NCBI RefSeq assembly: GCF_000966285.1
Contig: NZ_KQ031391.1
Location: 1,270,919 to 1,334,918, forward strand
Length of the DNA stretch: 64,000 bases
Direction of reading: 5' to 3'
From: Pseudofrankia sp. DC12
Lineage (GTDB): Bacteria > Actinomycetota > Actinomycetes > Frankiales > Frankiaceae
Below are positions 8,444-15,962 of this stretch, in pieces (positions within the stretch are counted from its first letter, which is position 1; each line of letters begins with the position of its first letter). The notes below the pieces were generated by a model, which was not told the DNA's origin, searched no databases, and saw only the letters and a program-made list of their open reading frames with translations. The position numbers and the translations under genes were made by a program.

Positions 8444-9589
8444 TCAGTCGAAGTCGAGGATCGAGAGGGTTTCGGCGGCGCCGGGGTTGGAGACCTTGCG
8501 GCCGATGTAGGTGCTGAGCGTCATGGATGGATTGGCGTGGCCGAGGACGTCGGCGATCTGGCGGGGAGAGTGGCCCTGGTCGTCGAGGATGGTGGCGACG
8601 GACTTGCGGCCGAACAGGTGCGAGGTCCAACCAGGGAAGCCCGCGGCGTCGAGGGCATCGCGAATGTCGGCGTTGGTGTTGCGCGGGTCGCGCAGGCCGC
8701 CGGCCGGGGCGAGGAAGACGACGTCGTCGGGCTTCTGGCCGTGGTAGCGGGCGCGGAGCATCTTGACCGCCCAGGGCGGTAGCGCGATGCGGCGGTGGCC
8801 GGCCTTGGACTTGGGACGCGGCTTGATGTAGATCCCCTTGCCCGTGACCCGGACGACGGTTGCGCGGATCTCGACGGTGCCTGCCTGCAGGTCGACGGCG
8901 TCCCAGACAATGGCGCAGACCTCGCCGAGGCGGGCGCCGGTGGCGATGACCATGTCGACGAGGTCGGGGATGTCGCGGCGGCAAGCCTTCGCGTCGTAGG
9001 TCAGCAGCGCGCGCAGCTGCCTGAGCTGCGCGACGGTCATCGCGCGTACCGTGTCGCGGCCGGACGTGCGGGCGATCTGCCCGGTGTCACGGACGACGTT
9101 GCGGTCCATGGCATCGAGGCGGGCCGCGTGCGCGCACATCCCGGACAGCACCGAACGCGCCGTCTTCGCGGACCCGTACCCGCTGCGCTTCGCGAGCGTC
9201 GCGAGGAACCGGTCGACGAGGCTGACAGTCAGCTGGCGCAGCCGGATCTCGCCGAGCGCGGGAACGATGTGCTTCTTCAGGGCGATCTCGTAGGCGGCGA
9301 GCGTGTTCGGGGAGAGGTCCCGCTGGCCCAGCGCCTCGAAGTACGCCTTGCCGAGCTCGCTGACCGTGCTCTCGCCGGTCAGCTCGCCGTCGCCGACCGC
9401 GGACCGGTTCCGGTCGCGCAGCGCCTTGCGCAGCGCATGCGTCGCCGCGGTCTTCGACCTGCCCGCACGCTCAACCTCACGCAGCACCCCGTCGTGGTCC
9501 CGGTAACGGCATCGCGCACGGTAACCAGAGGCGATCCTGCTGAAATAGAAGTTCCCGCTCGTTCCGAGCTCCATGACGGGACGTGCCAC
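8444..9589 (-). CDS. Tyrosine site-specific recombinase (phage/ICE integrase)
   Basis: 381 aa. The N-terminal arm-binding/AP2-like region (YRARCRYRDHDGVLREVE) is followed by a SAM-like core-binding domain (about 70-160). The catalytic domain has Arg in ATGARLGEV (about 220), Lys in the following beta hairpin (KPRPKSKAGHRR), a box with SHLFGRKSVATIL, GHANPSMT and the nucleophile in STYIGRK near the C-terminus. It integrates or excises the element at the adjacent tRNA 3' end. It reads away from the att site at 9781-9822, and a small inverted repeat lies in its upstream region. It appears intact. Confidence 0.93.
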   Translation of the reverse strand: MARPVMELGTSGNFYFSRIASGYRARCRYRDHDGVLREVERAGRSKTAATHALRKALRDRNRSAVGDGELTGESTVSELGKAYFEALGQRDLSPNTLAAYEIALKKHIVPALGEIRLRQLTVSLVDRFLATLAKRSGYGSAKTARSVLSGMCAHAARLDAMDRNVVRDTGQIARTSGRDTVRAMTVAQLRQLRALLTYDAKACRRDIPDLVDMVIATGARLGEVCAIVWDAVDLQAGTVEIRATVVRVTGKGIYIKPRPKSKAGHRRIALPPWAVKMLRARYHGQKPDDVVFLAPAGGLRDPRNTNADIRDALDAAGFPGWTSHLFGRKSVATILDDQGHSPRQIADVLGHANPSMTLSTYIGRKVSNPGAAETLSILDFD

Positions 9590-9746
9590 GGTGTATCACC
9601 ACCATCTCCAAGGGCGGCGCGGCCTAGTCAGAGCATACCTGCGATTTCCCGCGTTTACCCCGCGCTATGGACGAAGGCCGTCGACCGACGTCGACTATTC
9701 AACGTCTCGAAAGTGCCTGTGCTGCAGGCAGATCCGACAGTTCGCG

Positions 9747-9765
9747 AACGTTGCTGAACAACGTT
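9747..9765. promoter_or_regulatory. Inverted repeat upstream of the integrase
   Basis: AACGTTG-ctgaa-CAACGTT is a perfect 7-bp inverted repeat between the integrase start and the att site. It could be an operator or an arm-type recombination site. Confidence 0.4.
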
Positions 9766-9780
9766 GAAAAGGGCACTTTG

Positions 9781-9822
9781 CTTTTCCGCGGGTTCGGGGT
9801 TCGAGTCCCTGGCGGCGCACCC
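9781..9822 (+). other. tRNA 3'-end remnant, attachment site (attR-like)
   Basis: The segment contains a T-arm (CGGGG TTCGAGT CCCTG) followed by GCGGCGCAC, which reads as a 3' acceptor strand. No matching 5' acceptor, D-arm or anticodon arm is found upstream, so it is only the 3' part of a tRNA gene. It lies about 190 bp from the integrase start and just before a terminator. This is the expected attR of an element whose integrase and body lie to the left, with the complete tRNA at the other end outside the window. Confidence 0.7.
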
Positions 9823-9850
9823 GTACGCAGGCCTGTGACCTGCGGGAACT

Positions 9851-9874
9851 GACCGGCCTAGAGCCGGTCTTTTT
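9851..9874 (+). terminator. Rho-independent terminator downstream of the tRNA remnant
   Basis: GACCGGC-ctaga-GCCGGTC forms a perfect 7-bp stem followed directly by TTTTT. It is presumably the original terminator of the tRNA gene used as integration site. Confidence 0.8.
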
Positions 9875-9919
9875 CGTTGGTGATCGTTGTGGGCGTCAGG
9901 TGGGCGTGGCCCCCCATCG

Positions 9920-12004
9920 CAATGCCAGTGAAACTCTCTTGATCGCGTGGGTCAGGCTGCCATGGCTGGCTGAGTGTGGTCACGTTCGGTGACATCGGGA
10001 AGCGTGAGTGTTGGGGCCGCCGTGGTGAGGGTGTCGGTGATCGGTCCGCAGATCCGGGTCTCGTAGACGACCTTGCGGGTGGTGAGGCCGGGTCCGGCGT
10101 GGGGGAACTCCGAGACGCTCTTCGCCCGGCGTTCGCGGGTGCGGTTGCGGTCGGGGGTGTTGCGCCGCCGGCTGAGTGCGCTGTGGATGGCGGCGAGCCG
10201 GTGCGCGACGACCTCGTCGGGCAGGCCGGGGGTCGCCGCGCCGAGGTGGCGGGTGAGCGCGAGCACCGTGGCCTTGGTGGACAGTTCCCGGGCCAGGACC
10301 GGCTGCCCGGCGCGGGCGCCGCGCTGGGCGGGGGTGGCCTGCGCGGCGGCGCTGCGCTGCACCGCGCGCAGGAGAGCCGCCCCGAGCAGGAGAGCGGGGA
10401 TCTCCTGGTCGACCTCGAACGGGTCGGTGGCGCGCAGCATCGGCCCGGCTCCGGGTCCGGAGTCGTTCAGGGTGGCCTTGGTCTCGCGGATCGGGGTCTC
10501 GGTCGCGCCCCATCGGGCCCGGTAGCCGGCGGTGAGAGCGAGCGCGGGCAGCGCGGCGGGGTCGGTGATGTTCGTGGCCACGGCGAACGTCTCACCGGTG
10601 TGGACGCCGTCGGCGAACACGTCCCACTCGACGTCGCGCCAGCCGTGCAGCACGTCGTCGGTGCCGAGGTCGACGAGCGCCGAGCCGTCGGGCAGCCACG
10701 TGTCGACGTCGACGGTGATCCCGGCGCGCAGCCGCACCGCGAGGTTCATCCCGGCGCCGGTCAGCCGCCTCAGCCGCTCGGCGCCGGGGAAGTTACGGTC
10801 CCCGACGTGCAGGAGCCCAGGGTGACAGATCGCCGGGGTGGCGGTCGCGACCTGCTCGAGCAGCGTCTGCTCACCGGCGTCCTTCGCGCCCGAGGACGGG
10901 CCGTGGGCGTAGCCGAGCGGGGTCTTCGTCCCAGCGTCGACGTCGATCAGAAGGCGGACGTGCGGGAACGGCGCCGGGTCGGTGCCCGCCCCGAAGCGCT
11001 CCCGGTTCGCCGCCGTGTCGGGCAGCCGCAGGAGGGTCCCGTCGAAGCCGGCGACCCGGAACGCTCCCGCGGCCAGCGCCTGTGGGTCGTGCGGGTCGAG
11101 GAGCTCCGCGCGCAGCACCACCAGGACCGCCTCGCACACCGCGGCGACCACCACCCCCGGCACGCCGCGCCGCGCCCGGGAGAACGCCGGCCCGCCGGGC
11201 GTGGCGGAGCAGCGGGTGAACGGGACGTCCGCGACCGGCGCGAACAACGCCGCCAGCACGTCGTCCCACCCGGTGCCCGCCATCCACGACCCCAGGACCA
11301 GCGCCCGCACGACGACCCCCCGGGTCAACGCCAACGCCGTCTCCTGCCCGCGCACGGCGTCATCAGGTGCGGCGTCGTCGCTGCCGGGCGGTGTCGTCGC
11401 CTGGAACTGGGTGAACGCCTCGGCGATCAGCCGGTCGAGCGCGCCGGGGCCGAGCCGCCGGTCGAGCTCGGCCTCCGCCGCTCCCAGCGACACGTGGTCC
11501 GCCGCCCGGCCCGACAGGGCCAGATCCCCGTTGTCGTAGGCCCTGAGCGTCCCGGCCAGCACCGGCCGGTAGACGATCACCTGGTCGCCGTGGCGGGCCG
11601 GGAGCGCGCCCTCAGCCAGCGTGAGCAGGCCGCGGCGGTCGCGGGCCGGCGCCCGGCCGCCGCCGCGGCGCCCGGCCGTGCGAACCGGCCCCGCGGCCAG
11701 GTCCTCGGCACGCACCGCCAGCAGCCCGGCACCGACCCGGCCGAAGGCCACCCCGGGCAGCGCGACCGACGGGACGACAGGATAGAAACAGGACACGGCG
11801 GACTCCGGGTCAGGGAACTGGCTTCGACACCCTTCACCTCACCCGGAGATCCGCTCAAACCCCGCAATCCGGGCACTCCCAGCACCCAAATCCTCCGCTC
11901 CGGCGACCTCCCACCCCACCCCCGACCGTCACCCAACGTCACCGCTAGCTCAGGCGCGGCCGGGTACCTCACACCTCGCGATCAAGCGCCTTACAACGGC
12001 ATTG
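9920..12004 (-). mobile_element. IS4-family insertion sequence, copy 1 (2,085 bp, 10-bp TSD)
   Basis: The ends are related inverted repeats: CAATGCCAGTGAAACTC..CTTGATCGCG on the left and, reading inward from the right, CAATGCCGTTGTAAGGC..CTTGATCGCG. Identical 10-bp flanks CCCCCCATCG lie at 9910-9919 and 12005-12014. It encodes one 614-aa transposase on the minus strand. A second copy of exactly the same length lies in opposite orientation at 29203-31287; I noticed only about two base differences by eye. Confidence 0.95.
9952..11796 (-). CDS. IS4-family DDE transposase (copy 1)
   Basis: 614 aa, identical by eye to the copy-2 protein. An IS4-type N-terminal domain (about 60-180) precedes the DDE core. 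The catalytic acids are in RVAGFDGTLLRLPD (first Asp), HVGDRNFPG (second Asp) and the Y-R-E-like segment GYRARWGATETPIRETKATL (Glu). It performs cut-and-paste transposition of the surrounding element, in line with the long 10-bp target duplication. The frame is intact, so the element is probably active. A 719-aa open frame on the opposite strand is a GC-skew shadow. Confidence 0.93.
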   Translation of the reverse strand: MSCFYPVVPSVALPGVAFGRVGAGLLAVRAEDLAAGPVRTAGRRGGGRAPARDRRGLLTLAEGALPARHGDQVIVYRPVLAGTLRAYDNGDLALSGRAADHVSLGAAEAELDRRLGPGALDRLIAEAFTQFQATTPPGSDDAAPDDAVRGQETALALTRGVVVRALVLGSWMAGTGWDDVLAALFAPVADVPFTRCSATPGGPAFSRARRGVPGVVVAAVCEAVLVVLRAELLDPHDPQALAAGAFRVAGFDGTLLRLPDTAANRERFGAGTDPAPFPHVRLLIDVDAGTKTPLGYAHGPSSGAKDAGEQTLLEQVATATPAICHPGLLHVGDRNFPGAERLRRLTGAGMNLAVRLRAGITVDVDTWLPDGSALVDLGTDDVLHGWRDVEWDVFADGVHTGETFAVATNITDPAALPALALTAGYRARWGATETPIRETKATLNDSGPGAGPMLRATDPFEVDQEIPALLLGAALLRAVQRSAAAQATPAQRGARAGQPVLARELSTKATVLALTRHLGAATPGLPDEVVAHRLAAIHSALSRRRNTPDRNRTRERRAKSVSEFPHAGPGLTTRKVVYETRICGPITDTLTTAAPTLTLPDVTERDHTQPAMAA

Positions 12005-12221
12005 CCCCCCATCGGGGCGCTGGCGGATCGTTTCGGTCATGGCCGACCAGGCGCCAACGGCCAGCACCCCGCCCCGTGACACCCCGGCCAAGACGTGTCC
12101 CGGACACGCCGCGATCCGCCACAGATGCGACGTAGGCCGTCCCGCCCAGCCCGACCGGACCGGCGGCCGACCCGCATCGCCGGCCGACCGCGTGTGGGCG
12201 ACACTCGGCCTCCAGCGTGGC

Positions 12222-12300
12222 GGGCCGGTCGCGGACGACGGTGGCCTGGCCGCTCTTGGGGGTGGCCGAGGGCGACCCAGTTGGTGGCGATCTGCGCGTT
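12222..12300 (-). repeat. Inverted partial duplicate of the HNH lipoprotein gene tail
   Basis: Read on the minus strand this segment repeats the 3' end of the gene at 12552-13175 and its downstream DNA: CAGATCGCCACCAACTGGGT..CTCGGCCAC (as at 13111-13143), then AAGAGCGGCCAGGCCACCGT..GTCCGCG (as at about 13190-13220). About 45 bp between the two blocks is missing. It is fused to a truncated Nudix-like gene, marking a recombination scar. The stretch 12015-12221 holds nothing I recognise. Confidence 0.7.
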
Positions 12301-12541
12301 CGACGACACCCCCTGGGAGGTCCCAGCCGAGCCAGTACGTCGGTCGCACGATCAGGACCCGGTCGTCGTCCACGAGGATCACTGCGGCGGCCATCCACGT
12401 ACGCGGCAGCCCACGCTGCCACGCCAACGTGCCCGTACCGGTAGTGATGTCCACGGCCGTCACCGTAGCCGGCTTCGGCCCATTCACCCGAGGGTCGAGT
12501 GACCTGCCGGAATAGATCCCCACTGTCCTGATCGACGGCAT
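12300..12541 (-). pseudogene. Truncated Nudix hydrolase-like gene
   Basis: Starting at the ATG at 12541 (MPSIRTVGIYSGRSLDPR) the frame encodes TWMAAAVILVDDDRVLIVRP..WDLPGGVVE, which is the beta-strand start of a Nudix fold up to the beginning of the Nudix box (G-x5-E). It then runs into unrelated DNA: the HNH-gene tail duplicate begins at the junction near 12300, so the catalytic REXXEE helix is absent. It is a remnant. Confidence 0.65.
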
Positions 12542-12551
12542 AATCGGCGCC

Positions 12552-13175
12552 ATGATTCGCCCGCGACGCTTCGCCCTCGCCGTCCTGTTCACACTCACCG
12601 TCGCGGGCTGCACCCTGCCCGGATCGAGCGCCGCCGGGACAGACACCACGCCTACCCCCGCCAGACCGGCCAGCGCCGGACCGGCCCAGCCCGGACCGCT
12701 GGTCGTCTCGACGTCGACCTCGACGGTCTACCCGGCGCACTGTCAGGCGACGGACAACAACGAAGAGCCCGACCCGACCTGCACACCCGGCGCGCTGAAC
12801 CCGGCGGTCACCCAGGCCACGATCGGATCGACGATCTGCAAGTCCGGCTGGACCGCGACGATCCGCCCGCCGACGTCCTACACCAACAAGATCAAAGCTG
12901 AGGCGATCGCCGCGTACGGCGACTACGCCGGCACCGCGATGGGCAACTACGAACTCGACCACCTCATCTCCCTGGAGATCGGCGGCTCCCCGACCGCGGT
13001 CGCGAACCTCTGGCCCGAAAAAGGCGAACACAACGACAAGGACCCCGTCGAGAACGCCGCCAAACGCGCCGTTTGCTCCGGCCAGATGAGCCTCGCCGAC
13101 GTCCAACAGCAGATCGCCACCAACTGGGTCGCCCTCGGCCACAAACTCGGCGTCACCGGCATCCCCGCCACCTGA
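12552..13175 (+). CDS. Secreted lipoprotein with HNH-like nuclease motif
   Basis: 207 aa. The N-terminus is a lipoprotein signal: basic start MIRPRR, hydrophobic core, lipobox TVAGC (Cys about 20). A Thr/Pro-rich linker of about 35 residues precedes the folded domain. The domain carries YELDHLISLEIGG..NLWPE, a DH-x-I-x-LEIGG..NLWP signature found in secreted HNH-like nuclease domains of actinobacteria. Paired cysteines (PAHC, PTC, STIC, AVC) suggest disulfides. It would be anchored outside the membrane and may degrade DNA, for example incoming DNA; this role is inference. The 3' end is duplicated in inverted form just upstream. Confidence 0.78.
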   Translation: MIRPRRFALAVLFTLTVAGCTLPGSSAAGTDTTPTPARPASAGPAQPGPLVVSTSTSTVYPAHCQATDNNEEPDPTCTPGALNPAVTQATIGSTICKSGWTATIRPPTSYTNKIKAEAIAAYGDYAGTAMGNYELDHLISLEIGGSPTAVANLWPEKGEHNDKDPVENAAKRAVCSGQMSLADVQQQIATNWVALGHKLGVTGIPAT

Positions 13176-13254
13176 CCACACCACCCACAAGAGCGGCCAG
13201 GCCACCGTCGTCCGCGCCCGGACGTGACGCCCAAAATGGACTGATCTCCACGAG

Positions 13255-13345
13255 CGCCGCGCCGGAGGCGCGCGCTCGTGGGACTCGAACCGGTGGAGCT
13301 GAGTGACCACAATACGAACCGGTACCCGATCCTGCGCGGGCCGGT
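13255..13345. repeat. Dispersed repeat with tRNA-like 3' remnant, copy A
   Basis: GTGGGACTCGAACCGGTGGA (complement of a T-arm GGTTCGAGTCCCAC) is followed by a tail, CTGAGTGACCACAATACGAA..CCGGTACCCGATCCTG. The same arrangement recurs near 35361-35470 and, without the T-arm, at 47042-47165. The rest of the 480-bp gap 13176-13658 holds no recognised gene. Confidence 0.6.
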
Positions 13346-13658
13346 CATCAACGTCATCGACACCGTTGCCAGGCCAGCCAGCTGCACAGATGTCATGGCG
13401 TGATGGCGTCGGTACCAGACAGATAGCTCCATGGTCGGGCTCGGCTAGATGCGGACCGCCACCACCGCCCGTCCGCTTCGGCGGTCCGGGCCTCGTCGTC
13501 GCGAGCCCGCGAGGCTTTGTGTGGGTCAAGGCAAGCTCGCCTCCGCCCGGGAACTTGGGTCCGCTGGGTCCTCGTACAGCGATTCACCGCGGTCTCGTCA
13601 AGATCCGTTCACCGTCTGTGTTGACCTTCGAGTCGGGTCGAAGGTTTACGGTGCTGCC

Positions 13659-14437
13659 ATGGCTTCCTTTCGCATCTCGCAGTTGGCGGATCGTGTTGGA
13701 GTGCCGGCGACGACGCTGCGGTTCTATGAAACGGCTGGGCTGCTGGCCGCGGAGCGCACCCCTACGGGTTGCCGGATGTATGGCGAGGAGGCGGTGGAGC
13801 GGTTGGCGTTCATCTTCTCCGGGAAGCTGCTGGGGCTGTCGCTGGAGGAGATCGGCGACCTGTCGAGCGTGTGGGAGCAGGGGGTGTGCGCGGCGGTCCG
13901 GGAACGTATGCTGCCGCCGATCGCCGCCCGGATCGCTGACGCCGATCAGCGGGCCGCCGAGCTGTCGGCGTTCTCGGCACGGTTGGCCGCGTTCCACGCC
14001 GAACTCGGTCAGGCGGCCCCTGCGGGTGGCTGCGGTCCGGACTGCGGCTGCCTGACCACCGCCAGCTCCGTACCTGCCGGTCCCGTGTCGCTCACGCTGT
14101 CCCCGGTCCGACCTGACGTCACGGCCGCCGAAGTGTGGCCCGACGTGCCGGCGGCCTGCACCCTGGGCGTCGACGAGCAGACCGACCGAGCCGCCCAATG
14201 GCGGGCGCTGCTGGAGGAGGCGGTCGGCCGGGAGGAGATCGCTGACGGGCTGCGTCTGACGTTCCACCTGGCGCGGACCTCGCCGCGCGGATCGCCGCGC
14301 TCGCCGTGGCTGAGCAGGACTGCTGTGCGTTCTTCGCCTTCAGCCTTGATTTCATGCCTACGGCGCTTGTCCTCACCGTGCGCGCCCCGCAGACCGCCAC
14401 CGGCCTGCTCACCGACCTGTTCGGCGCAACCGCATGA
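13659..14437 (+). pseudogene. MerR-family regulator, frameshifted
   Basis: The ATG at 13659 opens a MerR DNA-binding domain: FRISQLADRVGVPATTLRFY, then ETAGLLAAERTPTGCRMY, and a dimerisation helix to about residue 110. A cysteine cluster follows (GGCGPDCGC), suggesting a metal sensor. The frame breaks near 14270: the conserved tail (LAARIAALAVAEQDCCAFFA...DLFGATA) continues in another frame and ends at 14437. The total of 779 nt is one base short of a multiple of three, consistent with loss of a single G in CTGGCGCGGACC (expected CTGGCGGCGGACC). It overlaps the next gene by ATGA. A sequencing error would also explain this. Confidence 0.8.
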
Positions 14438-14733
14438 CCGCGTCGATCGGCCGTCCGCGTCCGTGGTCCACGATCGGCGCCTTGGTCGCCGCGATTGCTG
14501 CGTGTGCGCTGTGCTGCGCTGGGCCACTGCTCGCGATGCTTGGTGGCGTCGCCGCGGTGGCGACCGTCGCCGCTGTGTGGGTGCCCCCGCTGGGGGTCGT
14601 GGCCGGCGTCGCGTTTGTTGGAGCCGTCGTGGTCCGCCGTCGCCGCCGCGCGGCCTGCCGGACCGTCGCTGGACCGGTCGTCCTGGGCGCCCGCCCCGGC
14701 CGCCGGGATGCGGCGAGGACCGTCGGGTCGTAA
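14434..14733 (+). CDS. Small membrane protein with CxLCC motif, MerT-like
   Basis: 99 aa, start overlapping the MerR stop (ATGA). Two hydrophobic segments (about 14-44 and 48-67) flank a short turn. The first contains ACALCCAGPLLAML, a cysteine pair in a transmembrane helix reminiscent of mercury transport proteins of the MerT/MerC type. The C-terminal 30 residues are Arg-rich. Coupling to a metal-responsive MerR gene supports a role in metal ion transport, but no other mer gene is visible and the identity is tentative. Confidence 0.65.
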   Translation: MTASIGRPRPWSTIGALVAAIAACALCCAGPLLAMLGGVAAVATVAAVWVPPLGVVAGVAFVGAVVVRRRRRAACRTVAGPVVLGARPGRRDAARTVGS

Positions 14734-14976
14734 ACGGCGCCGCGCGGGTGGCGGGCGGCGCGGTGCCGGTGAGCTGCGAGGATGACAGGACAGACCGGGC
14801 AGACGAGCGTGTGGAGGACCCGGACGGTGTCCCAGGGACCAGACGGCCTGGGTCGCGGGAATGGAACGCCGTCAGGTCGCGGTGTACCTTGTCGCGCTGG
14901 CCTCGGCGCGGCCGTCGGTCTCGCGGCACCGGGGTCGGTTCTGAACTGAGACATACAGACAAGCTGAACGAAAAGC

Positions 14977-15903
14977 TCAGAGCGCCACCTTGGCCAACTG
15001 GCGATCAAGCCTTGATGACACCGTCGCACGGAGCTGTGCCCGTTCGACCTGCGACAAGGGGCCGAACTCGCCGCGGAAGCCCCGCGCGAGCTGCGGAAGG
15101 TTGGCCTGGATCCAGGCTACCTCGGTCTCATCGCGTTTCGCCCAGTGCTTCGCTATCACAGAACGCGCCTCCGTGAATGCATCCAGTCGCACGGCGCTCT
15201 GTTGACCCAGATAATTCAGCTCTAGCTCCAGCGCTACGGTCGTGCCATCTGCTCGGCGCGCCGCGTCTAGCCTGAGCCGACTTACGACCGCGTCGACCGC
15301 ACGGGCGTCACCTACACATATCAAGGCCCTAAGCGCGGATTCTCTGGTTTCGACATCGCGCCGCCGCAATGGAGGGACCAGGCGGTCGGTGCACGAATCA
15401 TCACCTCTCATCGCAAGCGTGAAGAGCGCCGAAGTCCTGATGAAGGCGAATGGGTCATCAGCATACGCCGCCACCGCGTCTACGTCAACCTTGCCAGAGC
15501 CGTGTGCGAGCACACCAAGACATATCCCACGTTCAAGTTTACCCAGGCTGTCCAGCAATGCCAGGACGACACGCTCACCTTCACCGCCGGCCTTCACAAG
15601 GAGGTAAGCCGCTTCGGCGCAGACACCTAGATCTGGAGCCCGCACAAGTCGCTCCAGCAGATCGATTGGATAGTCCGACGCCGGGCATTTCGTGATTGCT
15701 TTGAGAAGCGAAGTGCGCCGCCGATCTGATCCCTCCTCCTCTAGCCGTCCGAGCAGCGCTCGACATGCCCAGTCAGATCCCAGGGAAGCCCGCTTCCCCA
15801 GCTCGCTTATCAGCACGTCGAACTGCTCCGCTGACATCTTCGCCGAGCGAAGCCGCTCAAAATCATCCTCAACCCACGATTCTATTCCTGGAAAGATACT
15901 CAC
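14977..15903 (-). CDS. HEAT-repeat-like protein, probable immunity protein of the RHS toxin
   Basis: 308 aa. Pairs of amphipathic helices repeat (SLLKAITKCPASDYPIDLL; ICLGVLAHGSGKVDVDAVAA; TSALFTLAMRGDD; RESALRALICVGDARAV), the pattern of HEAT/armadillo-type solenoids. Codon use is noticeably less GC-rich than in neighbouring genes, as often seen in toxin-tail/immunity modules. It starts 60 bp after the stop of the RHS gene on the same strand. That is the canonical place for the immunity gene of a polymorphic toxin. Specific binding to the toxin tail is inference. Confidence 0.72.
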   Translation of the reverse strand: MSIFPGIESWVEDDFERLRSAKMSAEQFDVLISELGKRASLGSDWACRALLGRLEEEGSDRRRTSLLKAITKCPASDYPIDLLERLVRAPDLGVCAEAAYLLVKAGGEGERVVLALLDSLGKLERGICLGVLAHGSGKVDVDAVAAYADDPFAFIRTSALFTLAMRGDDSCTDRLVPPLRRRDVETRESALRALICVGDARAVDAVVSRLRLDAARRADGTTVALELELNYLGQQSAVRLDAFTEARSVIAKHWAKRDETEVAWIQANLPQLARGFRGEFGPLSQVERAQLRATVSSRLDRQLAKVAL

Positions 15904-15962
15904 CAGTTCAACCGCCCCAATCCACGCTGTGCAGCCATGAACGCACCAGGCGAGAGAGAACC

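Noticed and set aside
9740-9822. Complete tRNA gene
   Set aside because: Only the T-arm and 3' acceptor strand are present; no complementary 5' acceptor, D-arm or anticodon arm.
9976-12135. 719-aa open frame on the plus strand across IS4 copy 1, and its 684-aa twin at 29177-31231
   Set aside because: Arg/Gly/Val-rich shadow of the transposase on the other strand; the transposase frame has all DDE motifs.
11991-13529. 512-aa minus-strand frame over the HNH lipoprotein gene
   Set aside because: No domains except the short Nudix-like part; the lipoprotein on the plus strand has signal peptide and HNH-like motif.
13449-15176. A 575-aa MerR fusion protein
   Set aside because: The apparent length comes from the frameshift near 14270; the conserved tail lies in another frame and ends at 14437.
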